Source: Methylobacter sp. BlB1
GTDB taxonomy: Bacteria > Pseudomonadota > Gammaproteobacteria > Methylococcales > Methylomonadaceae
Assembly: GCF_015476545.1 (NCBI RefSeq)
Contig: NZ_JADMKV010000015.1
Span: 21,765 to 85,764, forward strand
Direction of reading: 5' to 3'
DNA length: 64,000 nucleotides
Below the pieces are notes generated by a model, which ran no database searches, had not been told where the DNA came from, and saw nothing but the letters and a program-made list of their open reading frames with translations. Position numbers and translations under genes: made by a program. Every line of letters starts with the position of its first letter. Position 1 is the stretch's first letter. This document shows positions 9,501 to 17,939 of the stretch, piece by piece.

Positions 9501-10763
9501 ATGAAATTTGTCTTTTCGCTGGGTGGATTGACCGCTCTGAATCTGGCTATTGCCATGGCCATCCAGTGGCTGGTTTTGGTCTATATCGGCCCAGGCGCCG
9601 ATACCGATGCTTATTTTTCGGCGCAGATGCTGACCTTAATTCCTCTGACAATTTTCAGCGATATCCTGATCAGGGTATTGGTGCCTTTGTTGATAGGGTT
9701 AGCCGGGGAAAATTTGACCGCGAACGTAACATCTTTGTTGTTACAGTCATTTTTTGCCTTTGCGGTTATAGCTGCCATGTTGAGCTTGTCGGCTTATCTG
9801 TGGGTTCCGCTATTGTCGCCGGGACTTTCGAAGCAAGCGCTCGATCGGGCGATTGAAATGGCTGAGGTGATGTCAGCTACTCTGGTTTTTGGCGGACTGA
9901 CGACGGTGTTGACATCGGCTTATCATGCCGAGCAGCGGTTTATTTATCCGGAATTGTCACAATTTATTGCCGGTATGGTCGTGCTGGCCGGCGTATTTTA
10001 TGCAATGCCCGTTTATGGCATCGTATCGGTCGCTTGGGGCGTTGTCATACGTTGGGGATTATGGGCTGTTATGTTGTTCCAATGGGTCGATTGGCGCGCT
10101 CACTCGAGGTACGACCGGACGCTGACCAAAATGGTCTGGCAACGCATGCGCGCTTTGCTGTATGGCGAATTAATCAACAAAAGCGGTCCGGTCGTTGATC
10201 GTTACTTGGCCTCATTCGGCTCCGCAGGCAGTATCAGCTTGCTGACCTTCGGCAACCAGCTCTACGGGATATTTTTGGCGCTTACGAATACAGTATTCGC
10301 CATGCCTTTGCTGGCATTTGCGGCAAGGAGCATGAAGTCAAACGATACGTCCCGGCTTAGGCAAAATTATCGACAGAAGCTGCTGCTGACCGGAACAATG
10401 GCGCTGGCTGTATGGGGTATTTTCGCCTTGTGCGGGAAATGGGCGCTGACTTTGCTGGTCGGCTATGGGAAATTCGGCGCCGGGCAAATCGATGTGCTGT
10501 GGCAGCTTATGATGGTGATGGGCGGCATGCTGGTCGCAGGCGTAGCCGGCCAAATGGCGGTCAGTTGCCTTTACGCATTGGGCCGGACGAGCGTGGTAGT
10601 CAGGCTTGCGATGGTCAATTTTTTCATTTGTGCAGGCATAAAAGCGCTGGCGTTCAATGCAATCGGTATTGTCGGCATCGCAATCGGAATCGTCGCTTAT
10701 CAATTATTGAACGCTGTTGGATTGCATATTGCGCTGCTGCGCGCATTGAAACAGGCTGACTGA
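9501..10763 (+). CDS. MurJ/Wzx-like lipid-linked oligosaccharide flippase
   Basis: A 420-residue integral membrane protein with about 12 hydrophobic segments and no soluble domain. It has the MVF/MOP-superfamily features 'DAYFSAQML' after the first helix and 'RYLASFGSAGSISLLTFGNQLYG' in the central repeat (compare MurJ 'D...LAS.L..GS.S.L.YA..L'). Relatives flip undecaprenyl-diphosphate-linked glycans across the inner membrane. In this locus an O-unit flippase is the natural inference, although true Wzx or essential MurJ paralogues cannot be separated by eye. Its presence beside a Wzm permease is odd, because the two usually belong to alternative export pathways. Confidence 0.75.
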   Translation: MKFVFSLGGLTALNLAIAMAIQWLVLVYIGPGADTDAYFSAQMLTLIPLTIFSDILIRVLVPLLIGLAGENLTANVTSLLLQSFFAFAVIAAMLSLSAYLWVPLLSPGLSKQALDRAIEMAEVMSATLVFGGLTTVLTSAYHAEQRFIYPELSQFIAGMVVLAGVFYAMPVYGIVSVAWGVVIRWGLWAVMLFQWVDWRAHSRYDRTLTKMVWQRMRALLYGELINKSGPVVDRYLASFGSAGSISLLTFGNQLYGIFLALTNTVFAMPLLAFAARSMKSNDTSRLRQNYRQKLLLTGTMALAVWGIFALCGKWALTLLVGYGKFGAGQIDVLWQLMMVMGGMLVAGVAGQMAVSCLYALGRTSVVVRLAMVNFFICAGIKALAFNAIGIVGIAIGIVAYQLLNAVGLHIALLRALKQAD

Positions 10764-10843
10764 AAGAGCGCAAAAAAACGCCAATAACGCACAATAACGG
10801 TGATAGCCATGCCTTATCACGACTCGCGAACAGGAAAAAAACC

Positions 10844-11770
10844 GTGAATACGACTATGAACGAAGTCTATGTTATTCTCTCGACCTATAATGGCGAGCGA
10901 TTTCTATCCGAACAGCTTGAATCCATTCTTGCGCAGCAGTCAGTATCAATCAAACTCTATATACGCGATGACGGATCAAGCGATGGAACCAGGGCCATAC
11001 TGGCATCCTTTGCCCAAAGCCATGCTCATATCGAAGTTGAGTATGGCGACAACATCGGCGTTATCAACAGTTTTTTTGCCTTGCTCAGGAAAATTCCGCC
11101 GGATGCCGAGTTTGTCGCTTTCGCCGACCAGGACGACATCTGGTTGCCGGACAAGCTTATACGGGCAGTTGACCGGCTAAAGGACGCATCAGAACCGGTC
11201 ATGTACTGTTCCTGTTATAAGGCCGTTGATGAAAATGGAGATTTTCTCTGGCAATCTTTGCCGCCTGAAAAAGAGATAAGCTTCAAAAACGCTATTGTGC
11301 AAAATATCACGACTGGCTGCACTGTAGTTATGAACGGGAGCCTATTGACCGCCCTAAAAATACACCAGGTCAATACAAAAAATTTGATCATGCATGACTG
11401 GTGGGTCTATCTGGTGGCCGTCTGCTTCGGGCAAGTTATTTATGACCGGGAACCCTCTATGCTGTACAGGCAGCATGGCGGCAATGTGGTCGGCGCAAAA
11501 AACGGCTTCGCTTTGTGGCTGGGTAGAATTAAACGGTTTTTTTTGTATCGGAAGAAAAATTCCAGAATTGCCCAGGCCAGGGAATTTCTTGAACGCTATA
11601 AAAGCGACTTAAGCACTGAAGACTCGCATTTGATTTCGGCGTTTCTAGCTTATCGGCAGGCCGGATTATTGAAGAGAATACGTTACGCGATTGAAATGCC
11701 CTTATACATGCAAAAAAAATCCGACAACCTCATTCTAAAATTGCAATTGATCTTAAACAGCGTGCACTGA
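10844..11770 (+). CDS. Glycosyltransferase family 2
   Basis: A 308-residue GT-A enzyme. It has 'VILSTYNGERFLSEQLESIL' near the N-terminus, 'IRDDGSSDGT', and the 'FADQDDIW' DXD-type metal site; this combination is typical of rhamnosyl/galactofuranosyl-type GT2 proteins in O-antigen loci. The C-terminal part carries 'MLYRQHGGNVVG', also common in this subgroup. The GTG at 10844 is preferred because AGGA lies 8 bases upstream; an ATG at 10856 is the alternative. Donor and acceptor are not readable from sequence. Confidence 0.85.
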   Translation: MNTTMNEVYVILSTYNGERFLSEQLESILAQQSVSIKLYIRDDGSSDGTRAILASFAQSHAHIEVEYGDNIGVINSFFALLRKIPPDAEFVAFADQDDIWLPDKLIRAVDRLKDASEPVMYCSCYKAVDENGDFLWQSLPPEKEISFKNAIVQNITTGCTVVMNGSLLTALKIHQVNTKNLIMHDWWVYLVAVCFGQVIYDREPSMLYRQHGGNVVGAKNGFALWLGRIKRFFLYRKKNSRIAQAREFLERYKSDLSTEDSHLISAFLAYRQAGLLKRIRYAIEMPLYMQKKSDNLILKLQLILNSVH

Positions 11771-12404
11771 CATCTGTGGCATCGTTATGGTCATGTGAAA
11801 ATCCTGGTGCCGGCCTGGTTTCCTGACCAGCCAGCTCTGCCTGGTCATTCTTTGGCAAAAAATATAGCGTCAGGGTTTTGATTGTTGTCAATCAAAAAGC
11901 CTGTAATTTGTTGATTAAACGACTGCCTATCCTTGATAATATTCTGATGCCTGACTGTGACGGCTGAATTTTATTATTCAGTATGCAGTACGGAGTTATT
12001 TTTCGACAGAGGTCTTTTTGACAGCCGCTGTATGGAATTTTATTAGCAGCTTGGAGCGCTGGAAAGGCCAATAAAAACGTTTTTAGCCGGAAATAATCCG
12101 GCATAAAGTGCAAAAAAAACAGGTATTAAACTTGTTAAAGGCTTTTGGCGGCTTATTGAATGATACAGCTAAAATAAGTTAATAACCCATGTTTCTGATA
12201 ACGGCAACTCTAATGGCAAAAATTAAAATGCTATTTTTAAATGAATCGATTTGCAATCAGCGCCCGAGGGATTTTTTCTCTATCAGTTTATTGCTGATGA
12301 TGGGGGTTGATCATGTTATTGTTTTTATCCGCGAGCGCTGCAGTACGCATGAATGCTGAAAACCTGCGGTTTTATCAGGCATGCGCCTATAACTGAGATC
12401 TGTC
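11771..12404. other. 634-bp gap with hairpins and a doubtful 48-codon ORF
   Basis: No convincing gene is present. It holds an AT-rich perfect 9-bp hairpin (TTTTGATTG 11876-11884, CAATCAAAA 11889-11897), a 6-bp hairpin GCCGGA/TCCGGC (12086-12102) and a 48-codon ATG frame (12213-12359) with no good ribosome site and no recognised product. The stretch looks like degenerate sequence between O-antigen genes. Confidence 0.3.
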
Positions 12405-13556
12405 TTGCATAGTCTTAAGAAAGCCCCCGTCTTCGTCTACGTTATTAACGTAGACTGGTATTTTGAGCTGCACTGGCTCCAGCGCGCGCTTGCGACTTTA
12501 AACGCCGGGGCTGAGGTGCATCTGGTGATGGGCATGACGGACCCTCGGTTGATTGACAGCTTCAGCCAATACGGATTTACTTGCCATCAATGGAATATCG
12601 ACCGTAAGTCATTGAATCCTTTTTTTAATTTACAAGGGCTGATCGAGCTTTACCGACTACTTAAATCCATTTCCCCTGACGTCATTCATGCCATTACCAT
12701 CAAGCCCAATATTTATGTCGGCTTGATTTTTTATCTGTTAAAAGTTCCTTATCTGTTAAGCATTACCGGAACCGGCATTATTTTTTCAGGCAAATCCTTA
12801 TCGACCAAATTGATAAAGCCTATTATCAGGCTGCTTTATAAAGTGTCAAAAAGAAAAGACGTCAATCGCAGGATAGTGTTTGAAAACAGTGAGGACAGGG
12901 CCTATTTCATCAATACCGGGCTATGCGACAGTCACGAAGCCGTAACCATTCTCGGGGCCGGCGTGGATCCGGATATTTATGAGCCGGTCGCTGAACGTGA
13001 AACCGACGCGCCCGTTATTTTGTTCGCAGCCCGGCTATTATGGGATAAAGGGCTGGGCGATTTGGTTGAGGCGGCAAGACGCTTGCGCAGTCAGGGCTTG
13101 AATTTTGTGATACAGGTCGCCGGCATTATTGATAATTCAACGGTCAATGCTATTGATGAGCAGACGTTGAAAGCCTGGAACCGGGAAGGGGCAATACAAT
13201 GGTTGGGCACGGAAAAAAATATGCCCAATCTGCTTGCGCAAGCCAATATTGTGGTGCTGCCGACTTTTTACGGTGAAGGCGTGCCGCGCATTTTGATCGA
13301 AGCCGCTTCCTGCGAAAGAGCGATTGTGGCGACTGATATGCCCGGGTGCCGCGAAATAGTAAAACACGGCATTAACGGATTGCTGGTGCCGGCCCGCGAC
13401 ATAGAAGCGCTGGCAGAGGCGCTTGCGCGATTAATCCAAAATCCGGAGATCAGAAAAAGAATGGGAAAACAAGGCCGAAAAATTGTCGAGCGCGACTTTT
13501 CCGAGCAACAAGTGATTTCTGAAACACTGTCTTTATATAAAGAATTATTGTCATGA
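12405..13556 (+). CDS. Glycosyltransferase family 4 preceding the wbpVLM-like trio
   Basis: A 383-residue GT-B enzyme. The N-terminal domain has the long 'VIHAITIKPNIYVG' and 'SITGTGIIFS' pattern seen in WbpT/WbnK/PglA-like N-acetylgalactosaminyl or fucosyl GT4 enzymes; the C-terminal domain has 'FAARLLWDKGL' and 'LPTFYGEGVPRILIEAAS', with the E-x7-E pair. It probably adds the second sugar to the lipid carrier primed by the WbpL-like enzyme, by analogy with similar loci. A stop codon at 12390-12392 limits the start; the TTG at 12405 follows a GAG element by about 7 bases. Its stop overlaps the next ATG by 4 bp. Confidence 0.83.
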   Translation: MHSLKKAPVFVYVINVDWYFELHWLQRALATLNAGAEVHLVMGMTDPRLIDSFSQYGFTCHQWNIDRKSLNPFFNLQGLIELYRLLKSISPDVIHAITIKPNIYVGLIFYLLKVPYLLSITGTGIIFSGKSLSTKLIKPIIRLLYKVSKRKDVNRRIVFENSEDRAYFINTGLCDSHEAVTILGAGVDPDIYEPVAERETDAPVILFAARLLWDKGLGDLVEAARRLRSQGLNFVIQVAGIIDNSTVNAIDEQTLKAWNREGAIQWLGTEKNMPNLLAQANIVVLPTFYGEGVPRILIEAASCERAIVATDMPGCREIVKHGINGLLVPARDIEALAEALARLIQNPEIRKRMGKQGRKIVERDFSEQQVISETLSLYKELLS

Positions 13557-14503
13557 ACAAAGTGTTAGTTACGGGCGCCAATGGCTTCATAGGCAAGATC
13601 CTGTTGGCGGAGCTTATTGCCGCCGGCTTTGACGCGAAAGGCGCAGTTCGCTCATCCGCATCCATCTCCGGCCAGTCGGCCGCCATTGCGGTCGGCGATA
13701 TCAATGCCGGAACATCATGGCAGGATGCTCTGCAGGGCGTTGATGTTGTAGTGCATCTGGCCGCGCGCGTGCATGTCATGAAGGAAACGGTGCTTGATTC
13801 ACTAAGGGCTTTTCGCGAAGTCAATGTGGCGGGCACCGAAAACCTTGCCCGGCAGGCTGCGGCGCATGGCGTCAGGCGCTTCATTTATTTGAGTTCGATT
13901 AAAGTAAACGGTGATCAGACTGACAGGGCCTTTTCTGCCGATGACAATGCGATTCCTCGGGACTCCTACGGCTTGTCCAAATGGGAAGCCGAGCAGGTAT
14001 TAAGAAAAGTCAGTGCGGAGACCGGTTTGGAAATCGTTATTATCCGCCCGCCTTTGGCCTATGGGCCTGGCGTTAAAGGCAATTTTTTGCGTTTATTGAA
14101 ACTGGTCAATTCAGGATGTCCTTTACCACTGGGCAAAGTCAGCAACAAGCGCAGCATGGTCAGCGTCGATAATCTGTGTGATTTGATAAAGACTTGTATT
14201 GATCATCCCGGCGCTGATGGCCAGGTCTTCCTGGTCTCCGATGGTCATGATCTGTCTACGCTTGATCTGATCAGAATGATGGCGGCTCATATGCGGCAGT
14301 CGGCGCGATTGTTCTCGCTGCCGCTAGGCTGGTTATACGGATTAGGCAAGATAGTCGGTAAAAAGCCTGAGATAGATCGGCTCTGCGATTCGTTGCAAGT
14401 TGATATTCAGCAAACCTGTAATAAATTGCAATGGATGCCGCCGTATTCAGTGGATGAAGAAGTCAGAAAAACGGTAGCCTGGTTCATGGCGCAAAAGCAA
14501 TAA
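13553..14503 (+). CDS. wbpV: WbpV-like UDP-sugar 4-epimerase/reductase (UDP-QuiNAc branch)
   Basis: An extended SDR of 316 residues with the NAD motif G8-x2-G11-x2-G14, 'YLSSIKVNG' and catalytic Tyr139-x3-Lys143. In Pseudomonas aeruginosa the order wbpV-wbpL-wbpM is conserved, and WbpV is thought to reduce the 4-keto product of WbpM-type dehydratases to UDP-D-QuiNAc. The same three-gene order occurs here, which is the main basis for the name; a generic UDP-glucose 4-epimerase role is the alternative. Start and upstream stop share ATGA, so translation is coupled to the preceding glycosyltransferase. Confidence 0.7.
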   Translation: MNKVLVTGANGFIGKILLAELIAAGFDAKGAVRSSASISGQSAAIAVGDINAGTSWQDALQGVDVVVHLAARVHVMKETVLDSLRAFREVNVAGTENLARQAAAHGVRRFIYLSSIKVNGDQTDRAFSADDNAIPRDSYGLSKWEAEQVLRKVSAETGLEIVIIRPPLAYGPGVKGNFLRLLKLVNSGCPLPLGKVSNKRSMVSVDNLCDLIKTCIDHPGADGQVFLVSDGHDLSTLDLIRMMAAHMRQSARLFSLPLGWLYGLGKIVGKKPEIDRLCDSLQVDIQQTCNKLQWMPPYSVDEEVRKTVAWFMAQKQ

Positions 14504-14511
14504 AACACTGC

Positions 14512-15507
14512 ATGCTTATTATCTTACTGTCAATTGGCGTATTATCGCTGTCGTGGCTGAGCGTTTATTTCATCAAAGCTTATGCGTTGAAGAATCTTCT
14601 GGATATTCCGAACCAGCGCAGTTCTCACCAGATGCCTACTCCCAGAGGCGGCGGTTTAGGCATCGTTGTGGCCTTTACCGCGGCTTCCTTGATGTTGTTT
14701 CTTGGCGGCAGTCTTGATCTGGCTGGTTTTCTGGCTTTAATGGCGGCTCTGTTGGTGGCCGGCATCGGTTTTTGGGATGATCACAGGCACATACCGGCCC
14801 GCTGGCGCTTTCTGGTCCATCTGGCCGCGGCGGTAATCGCGCTTGGATTGGTACAGGGATTTCCGCTATTAGTCATGGGCGACTGGCGCATCGAACTGGG
14901 TGTTATCGGTTATGCGTTGGGCATGGCTTATCTGGTCTGGCTGCTTAATCTGTTCAATTTTATGGATGGCATTGACGGGATCGCCGCTTCTGAAGCCGTA
15001 TTTATATCAGGGGCTCTGGCCGGCTTTCTGGGCTTTATCGATAATGAGCTTGCGCTTATTGCCCTTTCGTTGTGTTTCGCTTCTCTGGGTTTCTTGTTGT
15101 GGAACTGGCCGCGGGCGAAAATCTTCATGGGCGATGTCGGCAGCGGTTTTCTGGGGTTTGTATTGGGGTTGTTGACTTTAATGGCCGGACACCAGGAGCC
15201 CATCTATGTTTATGTCGGGCTGATTCTGTTCGCGGTGTTTATAACGGATGCCACCGTTACCCTGGTGCGCCGTTATATCGGAGGGCAGAAATGGTATGAG
15301 GCGCATTGTTCTCATGCCTATCAGCATGCTGCAAGACGCTATGGCCATTTGAAAGTGATTCTGGCTGTCTGGGCCATTAATTTGTTCTGGCTGCTGCCGG
15401 TTGCGTCAGTCGTGTTCAGATATCCGGCCTATGCATTGCCAGGACTAATAATGGCCTATTTGCCGCTGATTTATGTTACTGTTAAGTTTGAAGCAGGCAA
15501 CGCATGA
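14512..15507 (+). CDS. wbpL: WbpL/WecA-like undecaprenyl-phosphate sugar-1-phosphate transferase
   Basis: Polyprenyl-phosphate N-acetylhexosamine-1-phosphate transferase that starts O-antigen assembly on undecaprenyl phosphate at the inner membrane. Of 331 residues, most form about ten membrane helices. It has the family motifs 'RSSHQMPTPRGGGLG' (residues 36-50), the catalytic Asp pair D89-D90, 'NFMDGIDG' (149-156) and 'IFMGDVGSGF'. Family members take UDP-GlcNAc, UDP-QuiNAc or UDP-FucNAc. Neighbouring wbpV- and wbpM-like genes suggest UDP-QuiNAc or a related 6-deoxy sugar. It starts 8 bp after the wbpV-like stop. Confidence 0.88.
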   Translation: MLIILLSIGVLSLSWLSVYFIKAYALKNLLDIPNQRSSHQMPTPRGGGLGIVVAFTAASLMLFLGGSLDLAGFLALMAALLVAGIGFWDDHRHIPARWRFLVHLAAAVIALGLVQGFPLLVMGDWRIELGVIGYALGMAYLVWLLNLFNFMDGIDGIAASEAVFISGALAGFLGFIDNELALIALSLCFASLGFLLWNWPRAKIFMGDVGSGFLGFVLGLLTLMAGHQEPIYVYVGLILFAVFITDATVTLVRRYIGGQKWYEAHCSHAYQHAARRYGHLKVILAVWAINLFWLLPVASVVFRYPAYALPGLIMAYLPLIYVTVKFEAGNA

Positions 15508-15540
15508 ACCAACGTTATTTGGGTATACTGCAACGTTTGC

Positions 15541-17466
15541 ATGATGTTTCTTTTCTTCATGACAGGCCTATTCCAATTCGTGAAATTTAAATTCCGCTCC
15601 CGCACGACTATTTTCATCCATGATCTGGCCATGGTGGCCTTGGCCTGGTTTGGCGCGTACTGGCTGCGTTTTAACCTGGATGTCATTCCCGATAGGTACT
15701 GGCAGGATATCAAGCAGGATTTGCCTTACATTATTGCCATCCAGGGCGTTGTCTTCTGGTTTCTAGGCTTGTATCGTGGCGTTTGGCGTTTTGCCTCCAT
15801 GCCGGATTTAATCCGGATCACGAAAGCGGTCATGATCGGCATAGGCCTGATTGCCTTGAGTTTCTTTTTGTACAATCGCGTCGAAGGCGTGCCGCGCGCC
15901 GTACTGCCGCTGTATTTGTTTTTATTGTTGCTGCTGTTGAGCGTGCCCCGCTTCTGCTATCGATTCTGGAAAGAGAATATCCTGATGGAGCGCTCAGGCA
16001 AGAGGGCCTTGATTGTCGGCGCCGGCGCGGCAGGAGAAATGCTGGTCAGGGATTTATTGGGTGAAACCAATTCCGGCTATGTACCGGTCGCCTTTGTCGA
16101 TGATGACCGTCATAAGTGGAAAAGGGAAATTAGGGGCATCCGGGTTGTCGGCGATATCGAACAATTGCCGTTATTTGTCAAGAAACTGGATATTGAAACG
16201 GTACTGATCGCCATTCCTTCCGCAACAGACAGTCAAATGCGGCGCATTATCGAGACATGCGAACTGTGCGAGCTGCCTTTTCAAACCTTGCCGTCGGTTA
16301 AGGATTTGTTGTCAGGCAGGATTTCGCGCGACAGCCTGCGCGATGTTTCGATTGAGGATATTTTAGGCCGCGATCCGATTCATCTGGATTGGCAGTTGAT
16401 TGCCGACAATCTTTGCGGTAAAAGCATCATGGTGACCGGCGGCGGCGGATCGATCGGCTCGGAACTTTGCAAGCAGCTGGCCAGAGTCAATCCGGCCAGA
16501 CTTATTGTTTTCGATCAGTCGGAATTTAATTTGTACAAAATAGACGCTGACTTAAGGGCGTCCCACCCTGAAATAAGGCTTAAAGCTGTTTTAGGGGATG
16601 TTACCGACAGGTTGGCGGTGCGCCGCATTATTCAGAAATTAAAGCCCGATGTTATTTTCCATGCCGCCGCTTATAAGCATGTGCCGCTGCTGGAAAATCA
16701 GGTGCGAGAGGCTGTGCATAATAACGTCATCGGCACCAAGACGGTTGCCGAAGAGGCGATCGCGGCCGGTATCGAGCGCTTTGTTCTGATCTCCACCGAC
16801 AAGGCCGTGAATCCGACCAATGTCATGGGCGCGACCAAAAGGGCGGCTGAGATACTCTGCCAGAATCTGAACATCCGCGGCGGCACGCGCTTCATGACTG
16901 TGCGCTTCGGCAACGTACTGGATTCCGCCGGCAGTGTCGTGCCCTTGTTCAGGGCGCAAATCAAAGCCGGCGGGCCGGTCACGGTCACTCATCCTGATAT
17001 TACGCGTTATTTCATGACGATTCCGGAAGCCTGCCAGTTGATTATGCAGGCTGAAGTCGCCGGCAAAGGCGGCGAGGTTTTTGTCCTGGATATGGGCGAG
17101 CCTATAAAGATTGCCTATCTGGCCGAGCAAATGATTCGCTTGAGCGGCAAGCGGGTCGGAGAGGATATAGCAATTAAATATGTCGGTTTAAGACCCGGTG
17201 AGAAATTGCACGAGGAATTATTTCATGAGCACGAGCGGCTCAGATCAACGGGTTATGAAAAACTATTATTGGCTAATGCGCGGCTATATGACGAAACCTT
17301 GTGGACAACGCATATTGAAAAGCTGGTTCAGGCCTGTCAGCAGGATAATGAAACTGAGATTTTAAGGGTTTTGCGAAGCCTTGTGCCCGAATACCAAGCC
17401 GAGGCTCCGGATTATCAAGCCAGGGAAGATATTGTGCTGCATGATTTGATGCCGGCTAATCCATAG
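15541..17466 (+). CDS. wbpM: WbpM-type membrane-bound UDP-GlcNAc 4,6-dehydratase
   Basis: Large (641-residue) nucleotide-sugar dehydratase making UDP-4-keto-6-deoxy-hexosamine for QuiNAc/FucNAc synthesis. Four N-terminal membrane helices span roughly residues 25-140. A first Rossmann site 'GAGAAG' is at 160-165 and the catalytic SDR site 'TGGGGSIG' at 299-306. 'STDK' is at 418-421, and the active-site Tyr is replaced by Met (Met429-x3-Lys433), as is normal for WbpM/CapD/PglF enzymes. It closes the O-antigen locus. The hairpin just after its stop has its T-tract on the other strand, so it is not an obvious terminator for this gene. Confidence 0.92.
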   Translation: MMFLFFMTGLFQFVKFKFRSRTTIFIHDLAMVALAWFGAYWLRFNLDVIPDRYWQDIKQDLPYIIAIQGVVFWFLGLYRGVWRFASMPDLIRITKAVMIGIGLIALSFFLYNRVEGVPRAVLPLYLFLLLLLLSVPRFCYRFWKENILMERSGKRALIVGAGAAGEMLVRDLLGETNSGYVPVAFVDDDRHKWKREIRGIRVVGDIEQLPLFVKKLDIETVLIAIPSATDSQMRRIIETCELCELPFQTLPSVKDLLSGRISRDSLRDVSIEDILGRDPIHLDWQLIADNLCGKSIMVTGGGGSIGSELCKQLARVNPARLIVFDQSEFNLYKIDADLRASHPEIRLKAVLGDVTDRLAVRRIIQKLKPDVIFHAAAYKHVPLLENQVREAVHNNVIGTKTVAEEAIAAGIERFVLISTDKAVNPTNVMGATKRAAEILCQNLNIRGGTRFMTVRFGNVLDSAGSVVPLFRAQIKAGGPVTVTHPDITRYFMTIPEACQLIMQAEVAGKGGEVFVLDMGEPIKIAYLAEQMIRLSGKRVGEDIAIKYVGLRPGEKLHEELFHEHERLRSTGYEKLLLANARLYDETLWTTHIEKLVQACQQDNETEILRVLRSLVPEYQAEAPDYQAREDIVLHDLMPANP

Positions 17467-17468
17467 GC

Positions 17469-17502
17469 AAAAAAAACCTCCCTTCGCGTTAACGAAGGGA
17501 GG
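17469..17502 (-). terminator. Intrinsic terminator reading on the minus strand
   Basis: Perfect 10-bp stem (CCTCCCTTCG 17477-17486, CGAAGGGAGG 17493-17502) with a 6-base loop. The plus-strand side downstream is A-rich, while the minus-strand side ends in eight T residues (complement of A 17469-17476). The orientation therefore fits a transcript coming from the right on the minus strand. Confidence 0.8.
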
Positions 17503-17600
17503 CAAAAAATCAAGCAGAGTGTTATGAGGAGGATCTGCTTGTAGGTATAACACTAGGAGTGTGTAGTTAATCCTGCCGAGCTTAACTGTTCAGTTTGACT
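17469..17600 (-). ncRNA. Candidate minus-strand small RNA with H-type pseudoknot
   Basis: No gene is known to me here; the case is structural. Read on the minus strand: a 6-bp hairpin AGTTAA/TTAACT (about 17586 to 17564); an unpaired CTCCTAG; two interleaved perfect 7-bp helices, GTGTTAT (17553-17547) with ATAACAC (17525-17519) and AAGCAGA (17540-17534) with TCTGCTT (17518-17512), which together form an H-type pseudoknot; then a canonical intrinsic terminator (17502-17477) with a T8 tail. The pseudoknot loop holds CCTCCTC, complementary to a Shine-Dalgarno sequence. No strong minus-strand promoter was found, so the 5' end is a guess. Alternatively, the structure could act in a plus-strand 3' UTR. 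Confidence 0.45.
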
Positions 17601-17939
17601 TTTATTGCAATATTTCTGCAAGTTGCAGCAATTACAAAAAGATAAGAAGGATGACCGGGGTCGGCAGCTTTACCGCTCAGGCTTTTTATTGAAAGCCAAA
17701 ATAATGAGCTTAAGCATGACCGATTTATCTATCTGTCAGTTGATGCGCACTATACAGAGGATATTTATTGGATACAATATGACAAATAATAAATTTATTG
17801 TTTTATAATAAGAAACAATTATGACATCTTATTTTTTGAATTATTGTCAACCATTAATATTCAGGAAAAGTGACAGCGTATTTCAATAGTAAAAACAGAA
17901 CCTGAAATTGGCTATTTTTTAAGATGAAGAGGAGATGCA
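17601..17939. promoter_or_regulatory. AT-rich region before the LysR gene, with two palindromes
   Basis: It contains the perfect palindromes TATTGCAATA (17603-17612) and CTGCAAGTTGCAG (17616-17628), possible operator sites just upstream of the candidate minus-strand RNA. A consensus -10 TATAAT lies at 17804-17809 on the plus strand, with an imperfect -35 (ATGACA, spacing 19), and could drive the LysR gene with a long leader. No coding sequence is supported. Confidence 0.35.

Noticed and set aside
11892..12113. 73-codon minus-strand frame in the O-antigen gap
   Set aside because: No ribosome site, no recognisable protein features, and it reads through two hairpin sequences; judged a chance frame.
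15541..17466. WbpM active-site Tyr missing as a sign of inactivation
   Set aside because: Met in place of Tyr (Met429-x3-Lys433) is the normal state in large WbpM/PglF dehydratases.
17477..17502. Terminator of wbpM
   Set aside because: The stem directly follows the wbpM stop, but the T-run is on the minus-strand side only; the plus-strand 3' flank is CAAAAAATC.
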